From assembly GCF_019050325.1 (NCBI RefSeq), contig NZ_VOMB01000004.1:62001-126000 (forward strand): a stretch of DNA of 64,000 bases, written 5' to 3'. Of the stretch, positions 18,181 through 27,194 are shown piece after piece. Origin of the DNA: [Mycobacterium] fortunisiensis. GTDB taxonomy: Bacteria > Actinomycetota > Actinomycetes > Mycobacteriales > Mycobacteriaceae. Each line of letters starts with the position of its first letter. Position 1 is the first letter of the stretch. The position numbers were made by a program, and so were the translations under genes. Below the pieces are notes generated by a model. That model did not search any database. It was given only the letters and a program-made list of their open reading frames with translations, and was not told the DNA's origin.

Positions 18181-19100
18181 ACCGGGAAGTGCACGCCGGT
18201 GAGCTCTTCGGACACGGTCCAGAGCCGGCGCTGCAGGTCTTCGTCGTGCGACTGCGGGCTGGAGGACACCAGCTTCGGATACCCGCGCATCTCCTGGAAA
18301 CCGTCCGGACCGTAGTACTGCCCGCCGCGCACGTCGGGATCCGTCGCCGCGCGCAGCGTAGCCAGCGCACCCTTCAGCGCGCTGTTGACGAGCAGCGCGG
18401 TCACCTGGTTGACACCCGGCAGCCCGGCACCGGGGATGTGGCGGGTGAGCTCGGTGGCCGAGACGCCCGGGTGGGCGGCCACCGCGATCGTCGGCGCGTT
18501 CTTGGCGGCCAGGCGACGCTGCAGTTCATAGGTGAACAACAGATTCGACAGCTTGGACTGCCCGTAGGCGGCCACCCGGTTGTAGCTGCGCTCCCACTGC
18601 AGATCGTCGAAGTGGATGGCGGCCTGGATCCGGTGCGCCACGCTGGCGACCGCGACCACCCGCGACCCGTCGACCGGCAGCAGATGGTCGAGCAGCAGGC
18701 CGGTCAGCGCGAACGCACCCAGATGGTTGGTGCCGAACTGCAGCTCGAAGCCGTCGACCGTGGTCTGCTTCGGCGGGTACATCACGCCGGCGTTGTTGAT
18801 CAGCAGGTCGATCCGCGGATAGGCGGCCTTGAGCTCGTCGGCGGCGGTGCGCACCGAGTCGAGGGAGCCGACATCGAGTTTCTGCAGGGTGAGGTCGGCG
18901 TTCGGCACCTCGGCGGTGATCCGGTCGACGGCCTCGCGGCCCTTGTCCAGGTTGCGGACCGCGACGACGACGTGTGCGCCCTTGGCGGCCAGCACACGCG
19001 CGGTCTCATAGCCCAGACCGGTGTTGGAGCCGGTGACGATCGCGATCCGGCCGGACTGATCGGGCACATCGGCCTCGGTCCACTTGGAGTTGGCACTCAT
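18177..19100 (-). CDS. Short-chain dehydrogenase/reductase
   Basis: A 307-residue NAD(P)-dependent oxidoreductase of the SDR family, similar in type to retinol dehydrogenase-like proteins and to M. tuberculosis Rv0439c. Rossmann motif TGSNTGLG at about 23-30, NNAG near 97, catalytic Ser in VAVASVAH and the YGQSK active-site pair near 172-176. The start is ATG 19100. First gene of the SDR-moeA-psd-pssA-ATPase operon. Substrate unknown. Confidence 0.9.
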   Translation of the reverse strand: MSANSKWTEADVPDQSGRIAIVTGSNTGLGYETARVLAAKGAHVVVAVRNLDKGREAVDRITAEVPNADLTLQKLDVGSLDSVRTAADELKAAYPRIDLLINNAGVMYPPKQTTVDGFELQFGTNHLGAFALTGLLLDHLLPVDGSRVVAVASVAHRIQAAIHFDDLQWERSYNRVAAYGQSKLSNLLFTYELQRRLAAKNAPTIAVAAHPGVSATELTRHIPGAGLPGVNQVTALLVNSALKGALATLRAATDPDVRGGQYYGPDGFQEMRGYPKLVSSSPQSHDEDLQRRLWTVSEELTGVHFPV

Positions 19101-19130
19101 GCCTCGAACTCTACGGGTGGTCCGGCCGTC

Positions 19131-20426
19131 TCACACCGCTGAGATCAGTGAGGCCGATGACCGCGTGCGCATGACGTGATCGATATGGATCTGCCCGGCG
19201 ATGAACCGCGCGTTGTCCGCTACGGCGGCCAAGCCCGTCCGGGCAAGCGAGTTGCCTTCGGGCAGCCCGGCGTAATACAGCCCGGGCAGTGCGCCCAGCA
19301 TGCCGCCGCGCTGCAGCGGTACCCCGTCCTCGTCGAGCGCTTGAGCGGGCAGTATCCGGTAGTCGGGCCGGAATCCGGTGCACCACACAATGGTTGAAAT
19401 GTCGTGCTGTGCCAGGTCGAGCCGGGTACCGAAACCCGCGATCACGTCGAGATCCACCGCGGGTGCCGGTGGCTGCGCGGGTACGACGAAGCCGCGCTGG
19501 CGCAGCCCGGCGTCGATCTTGTCGATCACGGCACGGAACGAGAGCGCCGATTCCTCGGCGACGTCGACGACGTTGTCCGCCAGCGTCAGTACGGTTCCGC
19601 GGGCCCCGCGCGCCGAACCGACAAGGACGACGCCTTTGGCGGCCAACGTGCCGAGATTGAGTTCGGCGGTGCCAAGCCTGTTGCCGCACACCGGCAATCC
19701 GGGAAGCCGTGCTCCATCGGCGGCCCCGGCGGTGACGAAGTCGTCGTACAGCGAGAACGCGTGCATCCATTCGTGGATGGTGCGGCCACGGTGGCAACGG
19801 GGCCAGGCGCGGTGTCGCCCCACCGACAGGAAGACCCGTCGTCCGGCATCGCTGAGTTCGTCGGCGATCTGCTGACCGCTGATGCCGGCACCCACCACCA
19901 GGACCGCCCCGGCCGGAAGCGAGCCCGGATTGCGATAGTCGGCCGAATGGACTTGGTGGATCGCCGAAGCGACGTCGCAGGACAGGCTGGGCTTGCGCGG
20001 CTGGGCGTAGCCGCCCACAGCCGCGACGAGGTTGCGTGATTCGACCGTCGCGCCGTCGTGCAACCGGGTCCGGAACCGCACGTCGTCCTCGGGTGAGCCC
20101 GGACCGCCCTCGACGGCCTGTACCGGGGCGTGCTCACGGACCACCAGGTTGCGGTCCCGCACATAGTGGCGCAGATAGCCGGCCACCTGTGGGCCCGAGG
20201 GCAGGGCGAGCGGGTCGTCGCCGTCGTAATCCCACCCGGGCAGCCGGATCGACCGGTTTCCGCTGCCGACGAGCAGGCTGTCCCACCGCTCATGCGCCCA
20301 TCGTTGGCCGATCTCGCCCTTGTCGAACACGATCGCCTCGTGGTCGATTTCCTGTAGTGCTCCGGCCACCCCGCAGCCTTGCTGACCTGCTCCGATGATG
20401 ACTGTCTCGCAGTATTCGGTTCCCAT
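19131..20426 (-). CDS. FAD-dependent monooxygenase/oxidoreductase
   Basis: A 431-residue flavoprotein of the flavin-containing monooxygenase (CzcO-like) type. The FAD-binding IIGAGQQGCG is at residues 10-19, followed by GEIGQRWAHERWDS (the typical G-x-W segment); a second dinucleotide site VVGAGISGQQ lies near 175. The C-terminal VWCTGFRPDY (about 347) is the conserved TGF/Y motif. The start is ATG 20426 with a GGAAAGAAAGG purine stretch upstream. It is divergent from a MerR gene with a palindromic operator between them, so it is probably the regulated target. Confidence 0.85.
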   Translation of the reverse strand: MGTEYCETVIIGAGQQGCGVAGALQEIDHEAIVFDKGEIGQRWAHERWDSLLVGSGNRSIRLPGWDYDGDDPLALPSGPQVAGYLRHYVRDRNLVVREHAPVQAVEGGPGSPEDDVRFRTRLHDGATVESRNLVAAVGGYAQPRKPSLSCDVASAIHQVHSADYRNPGSLPAGAVLVVGAGISGQQIADELSDAGRRVFLSVGRHRAWPRCHRGRTIHEWMHAFSLYDDFVTAGAADGARLPGLPVCGNRLGTAELNLGTLAAKGVVLVGSARGARGTVLTLADNVVDVAEESALSFRAVIDKIDAGLRQRGFVVPAQPPAPAVDLDVIAGFGTRLDLAQHDISTIVWCTGFRPDYRILPAQALDEDGVPLQRGGMLGALPGLYYAGLPEGNSLARTGLAAVADNARFIAGQIHIDHVMRTRSSASLISAV

Positions 20427-20454
20427 GGGAGGGCCTTTCTTTCCGCGCCGATTA

Positions 20455-20470
20455 GTTAGGGTGGCCTAAC
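20455..20470. promoter_or_regulatory. 16-bp palindrome upstream of the monooxygenase
   Basis: GTTAGG-GTGG-CCTAAC is a perfect 6-4-6 inverted repeat at 20455-20470, 29 nt from the monooxygenase start. It recalls iron-box half sites but the spacing is wrong for a DtxR/IdeR site. It could be a second operator half or part of the promoter. Confidence 0.4.
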
Positions 20471-20476
20471 CAGAAC

Positions 20477-20496
20477 ATTTCAAGTCGGCTTGAAAT
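20477..20496. promoter_or_regulatory. Probable MerR operator
   Basis: ATTTCAAG-TCGG-CTTGAAAT is a perfect 20-bp inverted repeat with 8-bp arms, centred in the 95-bp gap between the divergent monooxygenase and merR genes. Position and symmetry fit a MerR dimer site controlling one or both genes. Confidence 0.65.
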
Positions 20497-20521
20497 CAAG
20501 GGCCGTGAGCGCGGTGGTGAC

Positions 20522-20923
20522 ATGAGTGATGACGACTTCATCGGCATCGGTGCGGCTGCGCGACGGTTCGGTCTGGCCGAATCGGCACTGAGGTACTGGG
20601 AGAAGCGCGGCCTGCTGCACCCTGCCCAGCGCCGGTCCAGTTGGCGGTTGTACGGCCCGGAGCAACTCCACCGGATCGGGCTGATCAAGATGTGGCGGGA
20701 AAGCGGCCTCATGAGCCTCGACGAGATCGCCACGATTCTCACCGTCGGCGACCATGACTGGCGTGACGCCGTCCGGGACCGCCTCGATGCCATCCAGCGT
20801 CAACAGGATCGGTTGGCGAAAGCCAGGGACCACCTTGAGCACTTGCTCACCTGCCCGGACGAGAACCCCGCCGAAGACTGCCCGTACCTGCGTGCGATGA
20901 CATCTGGGTACCAGGCCCGGTGA
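20522..20923 (+). CDS. MerR-family transcriptional regulator
   Basis: A 133-residue regulator. The winged helix-turn-helix is at residues 6-75 (GIGAAARRFGLAESALRYWE, then RLYGPEQLHRIGLI), followed by a coiled-coil dimerisation helix (about 85-113, DRLDAIQRQQDRLAKARDHL). The C-terminus holds two cysteines (TCPDENPAEDCPYLRAM), which might sense metal or redox state. Divergent from the flavin monooxygenase with a palindromic operator between. Confidence 0.9.
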   Translation: MSDDDFIGIGAAARRFGLAESALRYWEKRGLLHPAQRRSSWRLYGPEQLHRIGLIKMWRESGLMSLDEIATILTVGDHDWRDAVRDRLDAIQRQQDRLAKARDHLEHLLTCPDENPAEDCPYLRAMTSGYQAR

Positions 20924-20968
20924 AACGGATGCTGGACGGCACCCCGGCGCCATAGCAGGGTGGGAGCC

Positions 20969-21964
20969 ATGCGCAATGTGATCGCGGTTCTGCTGAGCTT
21001 GCTGCTGACCGTGACCGGCTGCACCTCGGGCGAGGGCACGGCCGATCCGTTGTCCGCGTGGAACGACGTGCCGGCCAAGACGTCGATCACGGAGTTCGTC
21101 GAGCGGGTCACCACCGGCGACACCCCGGACTTCGTCGAACCGGAGGACCGCATCGCGGTGTTCGACAACGACGGCACGCTGTGGGCGGAGGCGCCGCTGC
21201 CCTTCCAGGCCGCGTTCGTCATCGACGAACTCAAGCGTCGGGCACCGCAGGAACCAGCGCTGGCCGCCGACCCGATGGTGCAGGCAGCGCTCAACGGGGA
21301 CGTGGCGACCCTGCTGGCCGGGGACCGGCACGAGGGTCTGTTGCACGTGCTGGCGCTGACCCACACCGGCATGACCACCGGCGAGTTCGACCAAGCGGTG
21401 ACCAACTGGTTGGCGCGCGCTCGGCATCCGCGCTTCGACCGACCGTACGACCAGCTGACCTACGCGCCGCAGCAACAGCTGCTGTCCTATCTGCGGGACA
21501 ACGGTTTTCGTACCTACATCGTCTCCGGCGGCGGTGCCGACTTCATGCGGGTTTTCTCCCAACGTGTCTACGGCATCCCGCCCGAGCAGGTGGTCGGCTC
21601 GACCGGCACCACCAGATACGAACTGCGCGATGGCAAGCCGGTACTCGTCAAGACCCTGGATTACGTCTTCGTCGACGACAAGGCAGGCAAGCCATCGGGG
21701 ATCCACGAATTCATCGGGCGCCGGCCGATCCTGGCCGTCGGCAACAGCGACGGGGACCAGGCGATGCTGGAGTACACCACGATCGACAACCCGCTGCCCA
21801 GCCTCGGCGTGCTGGTGCACCACACCGACGCCGAGCGGGAATACGCTTACGACGCCGATCCGCCGGCTTCCGGAAAGCTCGTCACCGCGCTGCAGGAAGC
21901 CGGCCCGCGGGGCTGGACCGTCGTCGACATGAAGAACGATTGGAACACGGTGTTCGCCCAGTGA
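20969..21964 (+). CDS. Secreted HAD-family phosphatase (lipoprotein)
   Basis: A 331-residue protein with an N-terminal lipoprotein signal; the lipobox is LTVTGC, with Cys about residue 18. The HAD motif I is VFDNDGTLW (Asp nucleophile near 69-71), motif II is in YIVSGGG, and motif IV is AVGNSDGD. Probably an extracytoplasmic acid phosphatase. The start ATG 20969 has GGGAG 6 nt upstream. Its stop overlaps the next gene's GTG (GTGA), and the three genes that follow look cotranscribed. Confidence 0.85.
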   Translation: MRNVIAVLLSLLLTVTGCTSGEGTADPLSAWNDVPAKTSITEFVERVTTGDTPDFVEPEDRIAVFDNDGTLWAEAPLPFQAAFVIDELKRRAPQEPALAADPMVQAALNGDVATLLAGDRHEGLLHVLALTHTGMTTGEFDQAVTNWLARARHPRFDRPYDQLTYAPQQQLLSYLRDNGFRTYIVSGGGADFMRVFSQRVYGIPPEQVVGSTGTTRYELRDGKPVLVKTLDYVFVDDKAGKPSGIHEFIGRRPILAVGNSDGDQAMLEYTTIDNPLPSLGVLVHHTDAEREYAYDADPPASGKLVTALQEAGPRGWTVVDMKNDWNTVFAQ

Positions 21965-22455
21965 AACTGACCGATCCCGCACATCCGCCCAGCCGTAAGG
22001 CCCCACTGGTGTGGGCGCTCAGCGCCGCCATCCCATGGGCGTTCCTGGGCTTCGCCCAGCTGATCTGGCTCGTGCTGGACCGGCGGATGCTGTGGCTGCA
22101 CGGCCTCGCCGCGCTCGCCACGATCCTCGGCGCGGTGCTGTTCATCGTGGTGGTGCCGATGTGGCGTTTCCGCGTGCACCGCTGGGACATCCACGTCGGA
22201 TCCGGCACACCCGCGGTGTACACCCGCACCGGGTGGCTGGTGCAGGAGCGGCGCATCGCACCGATCTCGCGGGTGCAGACAGTGGACACCTACCGCGGCC
22301 CGCTGGACCGGCTGTTCGGCCTGGCCAACGTGACGGTGACGACGGCCTCCTCGGCCGGCGCGGTGCGCATCGTGGCGCTGGACGACGACGTCGCCGAGCG
22401 GGTGGTGGCGCAGTTGACCGACATCGCCGCGATCGGCGAACAGGACGCGACATGA
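21961..22455 (+). CDS. Bacterial PH-domain membrane protein (YdbS-like)
   Basis: A 164-residue protein with two N-terminal helices (about 17-38 and 46-70) and a bPH2 domain (about 75-155: HVGSGTPAVYTRTGWLVQER, RVQTVDTYRGPLDRLFGLANV). Such proteins are usually paired with a larger multi-PH partner, as here. Start GTG 21961 overlaps the phosphatase stop; its own stop overlaps the next ATG (ATGA). Exact role unknown. Confidence 0.88.
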   Translation: MKLTDPAHPPSRKAPLVWALSAAIPWAFLGFAQLIWLVLDRRMLWLHGLAALATILGAVLFIVVVPMWRFRVHRWDIHVGSGTPAVYTRTGWLVQERRIAPISRVQTVDTYRGPLDRLFGLANVTVTTASSAGAVRIVALDDDVAERVVAQLTDIAAIGEQDAT

Positions 22456-23915
22456 CAGGGCCGGCTGTCGAGCCGGCCTGGCAGCGGCTGAGCCCACGTA
22501 TGCTGCTGGTGCACCCGGTCCACGAAGTGCTGCAACAGATTCCACTGCTCATCGGTGCGGTGGTGCTCGGCTCGGCCACCGGCAACTCATGGTGGACGAT
22601 TCTCGCGCTGGCCGCCACCGTCGGCGTCGGGCTGGCCCGCTGGTTCACCACCGGCTACCGCATCGAACCCGACGAGGTGCAGCTGCGCACCGGCCTGCTG
22701 CAACGCAAGGTGCTGTCGGTGCCGCGTAACCGGATCCGGTCGGTGTCCACCGACGCCCGGCTGCTGCACCGGCTGCTCGGGCTGACCGTGCTGCGGATCA
22801 GCACCGGGCAGGAAGCCAAGGGCGACACCGCATTTGCCCTCGACGCGGTCGAGGCGCAGCAGGTGCCGCGGCTGCGGGCGATCCTGCTGGCCGATGCCGT
22901 CCCGGTCGCCGACACCCCGGCCGGCCGCGAACTGGCCCGCTGGCAGCCGTCGTGGTTGCGATACAGCCCGCTGAGCCTGACCGGCCTGGCCATGATCGCC
23001 GCCGCGGTGGGCGTGGTGTATCAGGCCGGAGCTGGTGCGGCACTGGAGGATTCAGCAGTCGCACGATCGGGTGTGGCGGTGGCCGAACGCCTGGGTGTGC
23101 TGCTCAGCGTGATCGTGGTCGTCGCTGCGGTGCTGCTAGCCTCGGTGGTGTTGTCGGTGTCGAGGTCGTTGCTGACGTACGGGAATCTGGTACTGCGGCG
23201 CGATTCCGACGTGCTGAACCTGCAGCACGGGCTGGTGCGGCTGCGCGAACACACCTACGACATGCGCCGGATGCGTGGCGGCACACTGCGGGAACCACTG
23301 CTGGTGCGGGCCTTCGGCGGGGCGCGGCTGGACGCCGTGATGACCGGTGTCGGCGGCGAGGGCGAGGCCTCACTGCTGCTGCCGCCGTGCCCGGCCGGCA
23401 CCGCCCGGGCTGTGCTGGCCGAGCTGATCGACAACCCCGGGGTGGTGAATGCCGCCCTGCTGGGCCACGGCCCGGCCGCGGTGCGGCGGCGTTGGACCCG
23501 GGCCCTGACGCTGCCGGTCGTGCTGGGCGCGGCCATGCTGGTGCTCGGCGTGCCGGCCTGGGCCTGGGCGCTGTGGGCGGTGCTCGCGGTGGCGGCGGGG
23601 TGCCTGGCCGCGGACCGGTCCCGATCGCTCGGCCATCTGGTGCGCGACGGCTGGCTGGTGGCCCGCGCCGGCAGTGTTGAGCGGCGCCGCGATCACCTGG
23701 ACACCGCCGGGATCATCGGATGGACGGTGCGCCAGACGTTCTTTCAGCGTCGTGCCGGGGTGGCGACCCTGATCGCGGCGACCGCGGCGGGGGAGAAGCG
23801 GTACGCCGTGCTCGATGTTCCCGCCACGCAGGCCTGGGCCGTCGCGGTGGCCGCCTCACCCTGGGTGGCCGACAACGGCTGGGCCGGCGGGGTGGCGGGC
23901 CCCGAGTTGCGCTGA
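22452..23915 (+). CDS. Bacterial PH-domain membrane protein (YdbT-like)
   Basis: A 487-residue membrane protein with three bPH2-type domains separated by paired hydrophobic helices (about 30-60, 170-235 and 345-380). Domain 1 begins TTGYRIEPDEVQLRTGLLQR, domain 2 SRSLLTYGNLVLRRDSDVLN, domain 3 GWLVARAGSVERRRDHLDT. It is the usual partner of the small YdbS-like protein just upstream. Role in the cell envelope is inferred only from membrane location. Confidence 0.88.
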   Translation: MTGPAVEPAWQRLSPRMLLVHPVHEVLQQIPLLIGAVVLGSATGNSWWTILALAATVGVGLARWFTTGYRIEPDEVQLRTGLLQRKVLSVPRNRIRSVSTDARLLHRLLGLTVLRISTGQEAKGDTAFALDAVEAQQVPRLRAILLADAVPVADTPAGRELARWQPSWLRYSPLSLTGLAMIAAAVGVVYQAGAGAALEDSAVARSGVAVAERLGVLLSVIVVVAAVLLASVVLSVSRSLLTYGNLVLRRDSDVLNLQHGLVRLREHTYDMRRMRGGTLREPLLVRAFGGARLDAVMTGVGGEGEASLLLPPCPAGTARAVLAELIDNPGVVNAALLGHGPAAVRRRWTRALTLPVVLGAAMLVLGVPAWAWALWAVLAVAAGCLAADRSRSLGHLVRDGWLVARAGSVERRRDHLDTAGIIGWTVRQTFFQRRAGVATLIAATAAGEKRYAVLDVPATQAWAVAVAASPWVADNGWAGGVAGPELR

Positions 23916-23940
23916 ACTCGCCGCCGTTTACTGTCGCTGC

Positions 23941-24756
23941 ATGGCTATCGGTGGAGTGCTCTTCGACATCGATGGTGTGCTGGTGACCTCCTGGCAGCCC
24001 ATCGACGGCGCAGCGCAGACGTTGCGGGTGTTGGAGGAGCACCAGATCGCCCGGTCCTACCTGACCAACACCACCACCCGCACCCGCGCGCAGATCGCCG
24101 AATTGCTGTCCGCGGCCGGTATGGAGGTTGCCGCCGATGAGGTGATCACCGCGGCGGCGTTGACCGCCGAGTACGTGCGGGACCGCTACCCGGGCGCCCG
24201 ATGCTTCCTGGTCAACAGCGGGCAGATCGGCGAGGACATGGCCGGCGTCGACGTCGTCTACTCCAGTGAGTTCACCGGGCCGCGCGCACCCGAGCCGCCG
24301 GATGTGGTGCTGCTCGGCGGAGCCGGCCCGGAGTACAACCACCTCACCCTGAGCTGGGTGTACGACTGGATGGCCCAAGGGGTGCCGGTGGTGGCCATGC
24401 ACCGCAGCACCGCCTGGAACACCAGCGACGGCCTGCGCGTCGACACCGGCATGTATCTGACCGGGATGGAGGCGACCTCCGGCCGCAAGGCCACCGCCGT
24501 CGGCAAGCCCGCCCCGGAAGGGTTCCTGGCCGCCGCCAACCGACTGGGCGTCGACCCCGACGAGATGTACATGATCGGCGACGACCTCAACAACGACGTG
24601 CTGGCCGCGCAAGTCGTGGGGATGGCCGGGGTGCTGGTGCGTACCGGCAAGTTCCGTCAGGACACGTTGGACCGTTGGGCGGCCGACGAATTCGCGATGC
24701 AACCCAACCATGTCATCGATTCGGTGGCCGATCTGCCCGAGTTGTTGGGGTTGTAG
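23941..24756 (+). CDS. HAD-IIA sugar-phosphatase-like hydrolase
   Basis: A 271-residue cytoplasmic HAD hydrolase of the NagD/HDHD2 subclass: motif I GVLFDIDGVLV (Asp9, Asp11), threonine motif LTNTTTR (about 41), lysine motif VGKPAPEGF (about 187) and DD motif IGDDLNNDV (about 215). Likely substrate a small phosphomonoester. ATG 23941 follows the PH gene by 25 nt. Confidence 0.88.
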   Translation: MAIGGVLFDIDGVLVTSWQPIDGAAQTLRVLEEHQIARSYLTNTTTRTRAQIAELLSAAGMEVAADEVITAAALTAEYVRDRYPGARCFLVNSGQIGEDMAGVDVVYSSEFTGPRAPEPPDVVLLGGAGPEYNHLTLSWVYDWMAQGVPVVAMHRSTAWNTSDGLRVDTGMYLTGMEATSGRKATAVGKPAPEGFLAAANRLGVDPDEMYMIGDDLNNDVLAAQVVGMAGVLVRTGKFRQDTLDRWAADEFAMQPNHVIDSVADLPELLGL

Positions 24757-24810
24757 GGGTTATCGCCCCGCGGGCTGCCGCCTCCTCCGCGCGGCCGCGC
24801 CGCCGTTTTC

Positions 24811-24863
24811 CACCCCTGGGTCGTAGATTTTGGCTGAGCGCGACCCCTGGGTAGAAATCAGCG
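24811..24863. repeat. Copy of a dispersed CCCTGGGTAGAAA-type intergenic repeat
   Basis: Two direct halves, ACCCCTGGGT at 24812-24821 and again at 24843-24852, sit between the converging HAD and DUF1214 genes. The second half, 24840-24863, matches 21 of 24 nt, in inverted orientation, with 29005-29028. See also 35408-35474. Confidence 0.6.
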
Positions 24864-24887
24864 AGCAGCCGATAGGTGGAGTACCCG

Positions 24888-27101
24888 CTACACCGTGTAA
24901 CGCTTGTAGTAGCCGGCCTGCCGGTCGGCGATCTGCTGCTCGCGGTCGTAGACGTCCTGGTTGTCCTGCACGTTGTCCTTGACGTCGTCGAGTTTGACCA
25001 CCGTCGTCGTCACCGTCGGCGCGTCGCTCGAATCCGGGTCGACGCCCTGGAACCGGATCGAGATCGTGCCCTGGTTCAACCCACCGGTGGACACCCAATT
25101 CGCCACGCCCGGATCATTTTTGGAGATCACCACGGTGTAGGTGCCGTCGGGGTTGCCGTTCTCGTCGAGGTTCTGGATGGCCTGCCCGTTGTTGAGGCTG
25201 GTCTGCTGATCCCAGTAGTTGTCGGTGATCGTCCAGTCGTTGTAGACCGGCACGCTGAAGTACGTCGCAGTGCCCGGATCGATGGTGACGATCATCGCCT
25301 CGTCGTCGGCCAACTGGAAGTACCCGGCACTCTGCAGCTGGGTGGACAGGAACGCCGCGTTGTGCGCCGGCTCGGACAGCGTGTTCGGCTCGCGCAGCTC
25401 CCCGGTGACCGGGTCGGTCGTGGCGACCTGCATGTAGGTGTTCTCCCCGCTGATCCCGGTGACGAGCATGAGCAGCGCCGTCTCGGTCGACGACAGCAGC
25501 AGCGGAGCCTTGTCGAATGCCGGGATCAGTGAGACCAGATTCAGCAGCGCCGAATTCTCCACCACCGCAGGCCCGATGCCCGGAATCGCGAACCCGCCGA
25601 TCTGCCCGAACAGGCTCTCCGGCGGACCGCTCACCCGTTCGATCGTCAGTGTCATCGGCTGCTGGGTGTCCCAGTCGGACATCGTGTTGCGGGTGGTGAG
25701 AATCGTTGCGTTGGAAGGCAGTTGCAGGTGGTTGGTCTCGCCGTCCTCGGCCGGCCGGGCGCTCACCGTGATGACGAAGTCGCCGTTCTCGTCGACCACG
25801 ATGTCCTTGCCGCTGAGATTGGCCGCGGTGGTGCCGGTGATCCCGGTCAGCACACTGATGTTGGTGTCGGTCGGGTCGGTGCCGGGCTCGATGTGGCCCC
25901 TGATCACATACTCCGACGCCGCGTTGACGCCGCTGAACCGATAGACGGTATCGGGGTTGTCGTACCAGACCCGGGTGCCACCGGCATCCTGCCCGTACCA
26001 GCTGTGCGGCGGGTTCACCTGCAGCAGCAGCTTCGGATCGTTCGAGTTGAGCAACAGGAACTCGGTAGCGGACTGGTTGGCGTATTCATCGGCGGCCTTG
26101 TTGAGCTGCGCCAGGTTCGCGGCATCCGGGCCGCCCACCGTGGCGAAGTTCTTCATGGCCTGGACGTACCAGGCCACCTTCAGTACCGCTTTGGCCAGCT
26201 GCACGACGGGCGTATTGACGATCTGGCGGACCTGCTGCTCGGCGGCCAACTGCTCTTCGGTGGCCAGGGTGCTGTCGGTGGTCTGCGAGGCGGAGGTGGT
26301 GGTGCTCTGCACGGCGGTGGCCTGGACCGCGGCGGGACTGGTGCTCGCCACGCTGCTGGACGTCACCAGTTGACTTTGCCGCCGCGTCCAGCCCAGCGCC
26401 GTCCACAGGGCGATGTTCTCAATCGGGTTGGGCGCCTTGGGGGATCGCGGGGCCAGCCCCTCCAGCGACAGGACGGTCGACAGCAACCCGGGCCGGGGTG
26501 CCGCCGCGGCCGGGGCCAACCGGGTGGCCTTCGGTGTTGGGGTGAACACCTGGGTGGCCACCGGCTCCACCGCCGTCGTGGCTGCGGTGGTGCTCGCCGG
26601 CTCGACGGCCTCGGCTTGCGGCGTGGCGACAGGTTCTTCGGCGGCCGGTTTGTCGGTGTGGGAGGTGGCGGTGACCGTCCGCGTCACCGCGCGCTGCCCG
26701 GTGACGGGCGTGGCCGAACGACTGGACTGGTCGGCCTTTTCGGTGTGTGCAGCGGCCTGCTCGGAGGTCGCCGACCGGCGCTTCTTGACCTTCGACGCGC
26801 TGACCTTGGCCGCGGGCTCGGCGGCGTCGGGCCTGTCGGTGGTCTTGCCGGCCAGCTTGCTCTTCACCCGGTCGGCGCGGTGCTCTGTGTCCTTCTGGGC
26901 ACCCTTGCGGGGCCCCGTCCGCGACGACGACGAGTGCGTGGAGGCCGAGTGCGATGAGGCCGACGAGTCCGAACCGCCGGTGTCCGCTGTGGCGATCGCG
27001 GCGCTGTTGCCCAGTGCCGCACCGATACCGAGTGCCACCGCGAGGGCGCCGACCCGGCCGATGAACCGTGCGCCGTCGGCGGTACTGGACGTCGACATCA
27101 T
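24888..27101 (-). CDS. Secreted DUF1214-like protein with disordered N-terminal region
   Basis: A 737-residue exported protein. Signal peptide at about residues 10-40 (GRVGALAVALGIGAALGNSA), then ~180 residues of Ser/Thr/Ala/Lys-rich disordered linker. A short helical module with ALWTALGWTRRQ near 240 resembles the one in the two giant proteins downstream. The folded C-terminal half has DUF1214-type segments (VWYDNPDTVYRF, DNYWDQQTSLNNGQA, then NPDGTYTVVISKNDPGVANW). The start ATG 27101 has GGGGAGG a few nt upstream on the minus strand; the frame is open slightly further. Surface role inferred. Confidence 0.8.
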   Translation of the reverse strand: MMSTSSTADGARFIGRVGALAVALGIGAALGNSAAIATADTGGSDSSASSHSASTHSSSSRTGPRKGAQKDTEHRADRVKSKLAGKTTDRPDAAEPAAKVSASKVKKRRSATSEQAAAHTEKADQSSRSATPVTGQRAVTRTVTATSHTDKPAAEEPVATPQAEAVEPASTTAATTAVEPVATQVFTPTPKATRLAPAAAAPRPGLLSTVLSLEGLAPRSPKAPNPIENIALWTALGWTRRQSQLVTSSSVASTSPAAVQATAVQSTTTSASQTTDSTLATEEQLAAEQQVRQIVNTPVVQLAKAVLKVAWYVQAMKNFATVGGPDAANLAQLNKAADEYANQSATEFLLLNSNDPKLLLQVNPPHSWYGQDAGGTRVWYDNPDTVYRFSGVNAASEYVIRGHIEPGTDPTDTNISVLTGITGTTAANLSGKDIVVDENGDFVITVSARPAEDGETNHLQLPSNATILTTRNTMSDWDTQQPMTLTIERVSGPPESLFGQIGGFAIPGIGPAVVENSALLNLVSLIPAFDKAPLLLSSTETALLMLVTGISGENTYMQVATTDPVTGELREPNTLSEPAHNAAFLSTQLQSAGYFQLADDEAMIVTIDPGTATYFSVPVYNDWTITDNYWDQQTSLNNGQAIQNLDENGNPDGTYTVVISKNDPGVANWVSTGGLNQGTISIRFQGVDPDSSDAPTVTTTVVKLDDVKDNVQDNQDVYDREQQIADRQAGYYKRYTV

Positions 27102-27194
27102 GTCGCCTCCCCGAACAGTTCTGGCTGTCACAGAACGCAATTGGCCGACTGTAACAAGTTCCAGTTCGGTCGCGGGGCGGTTTGACGAGACCCG

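Noticed and set aside
20455..20470. IdeR/DtxR iron box.
   Set aside because: Half-sites GTTAGG/CCTAAC are separated by 4 nt and the 19-bp consensus does not fit, so I list it only as a palindrome.
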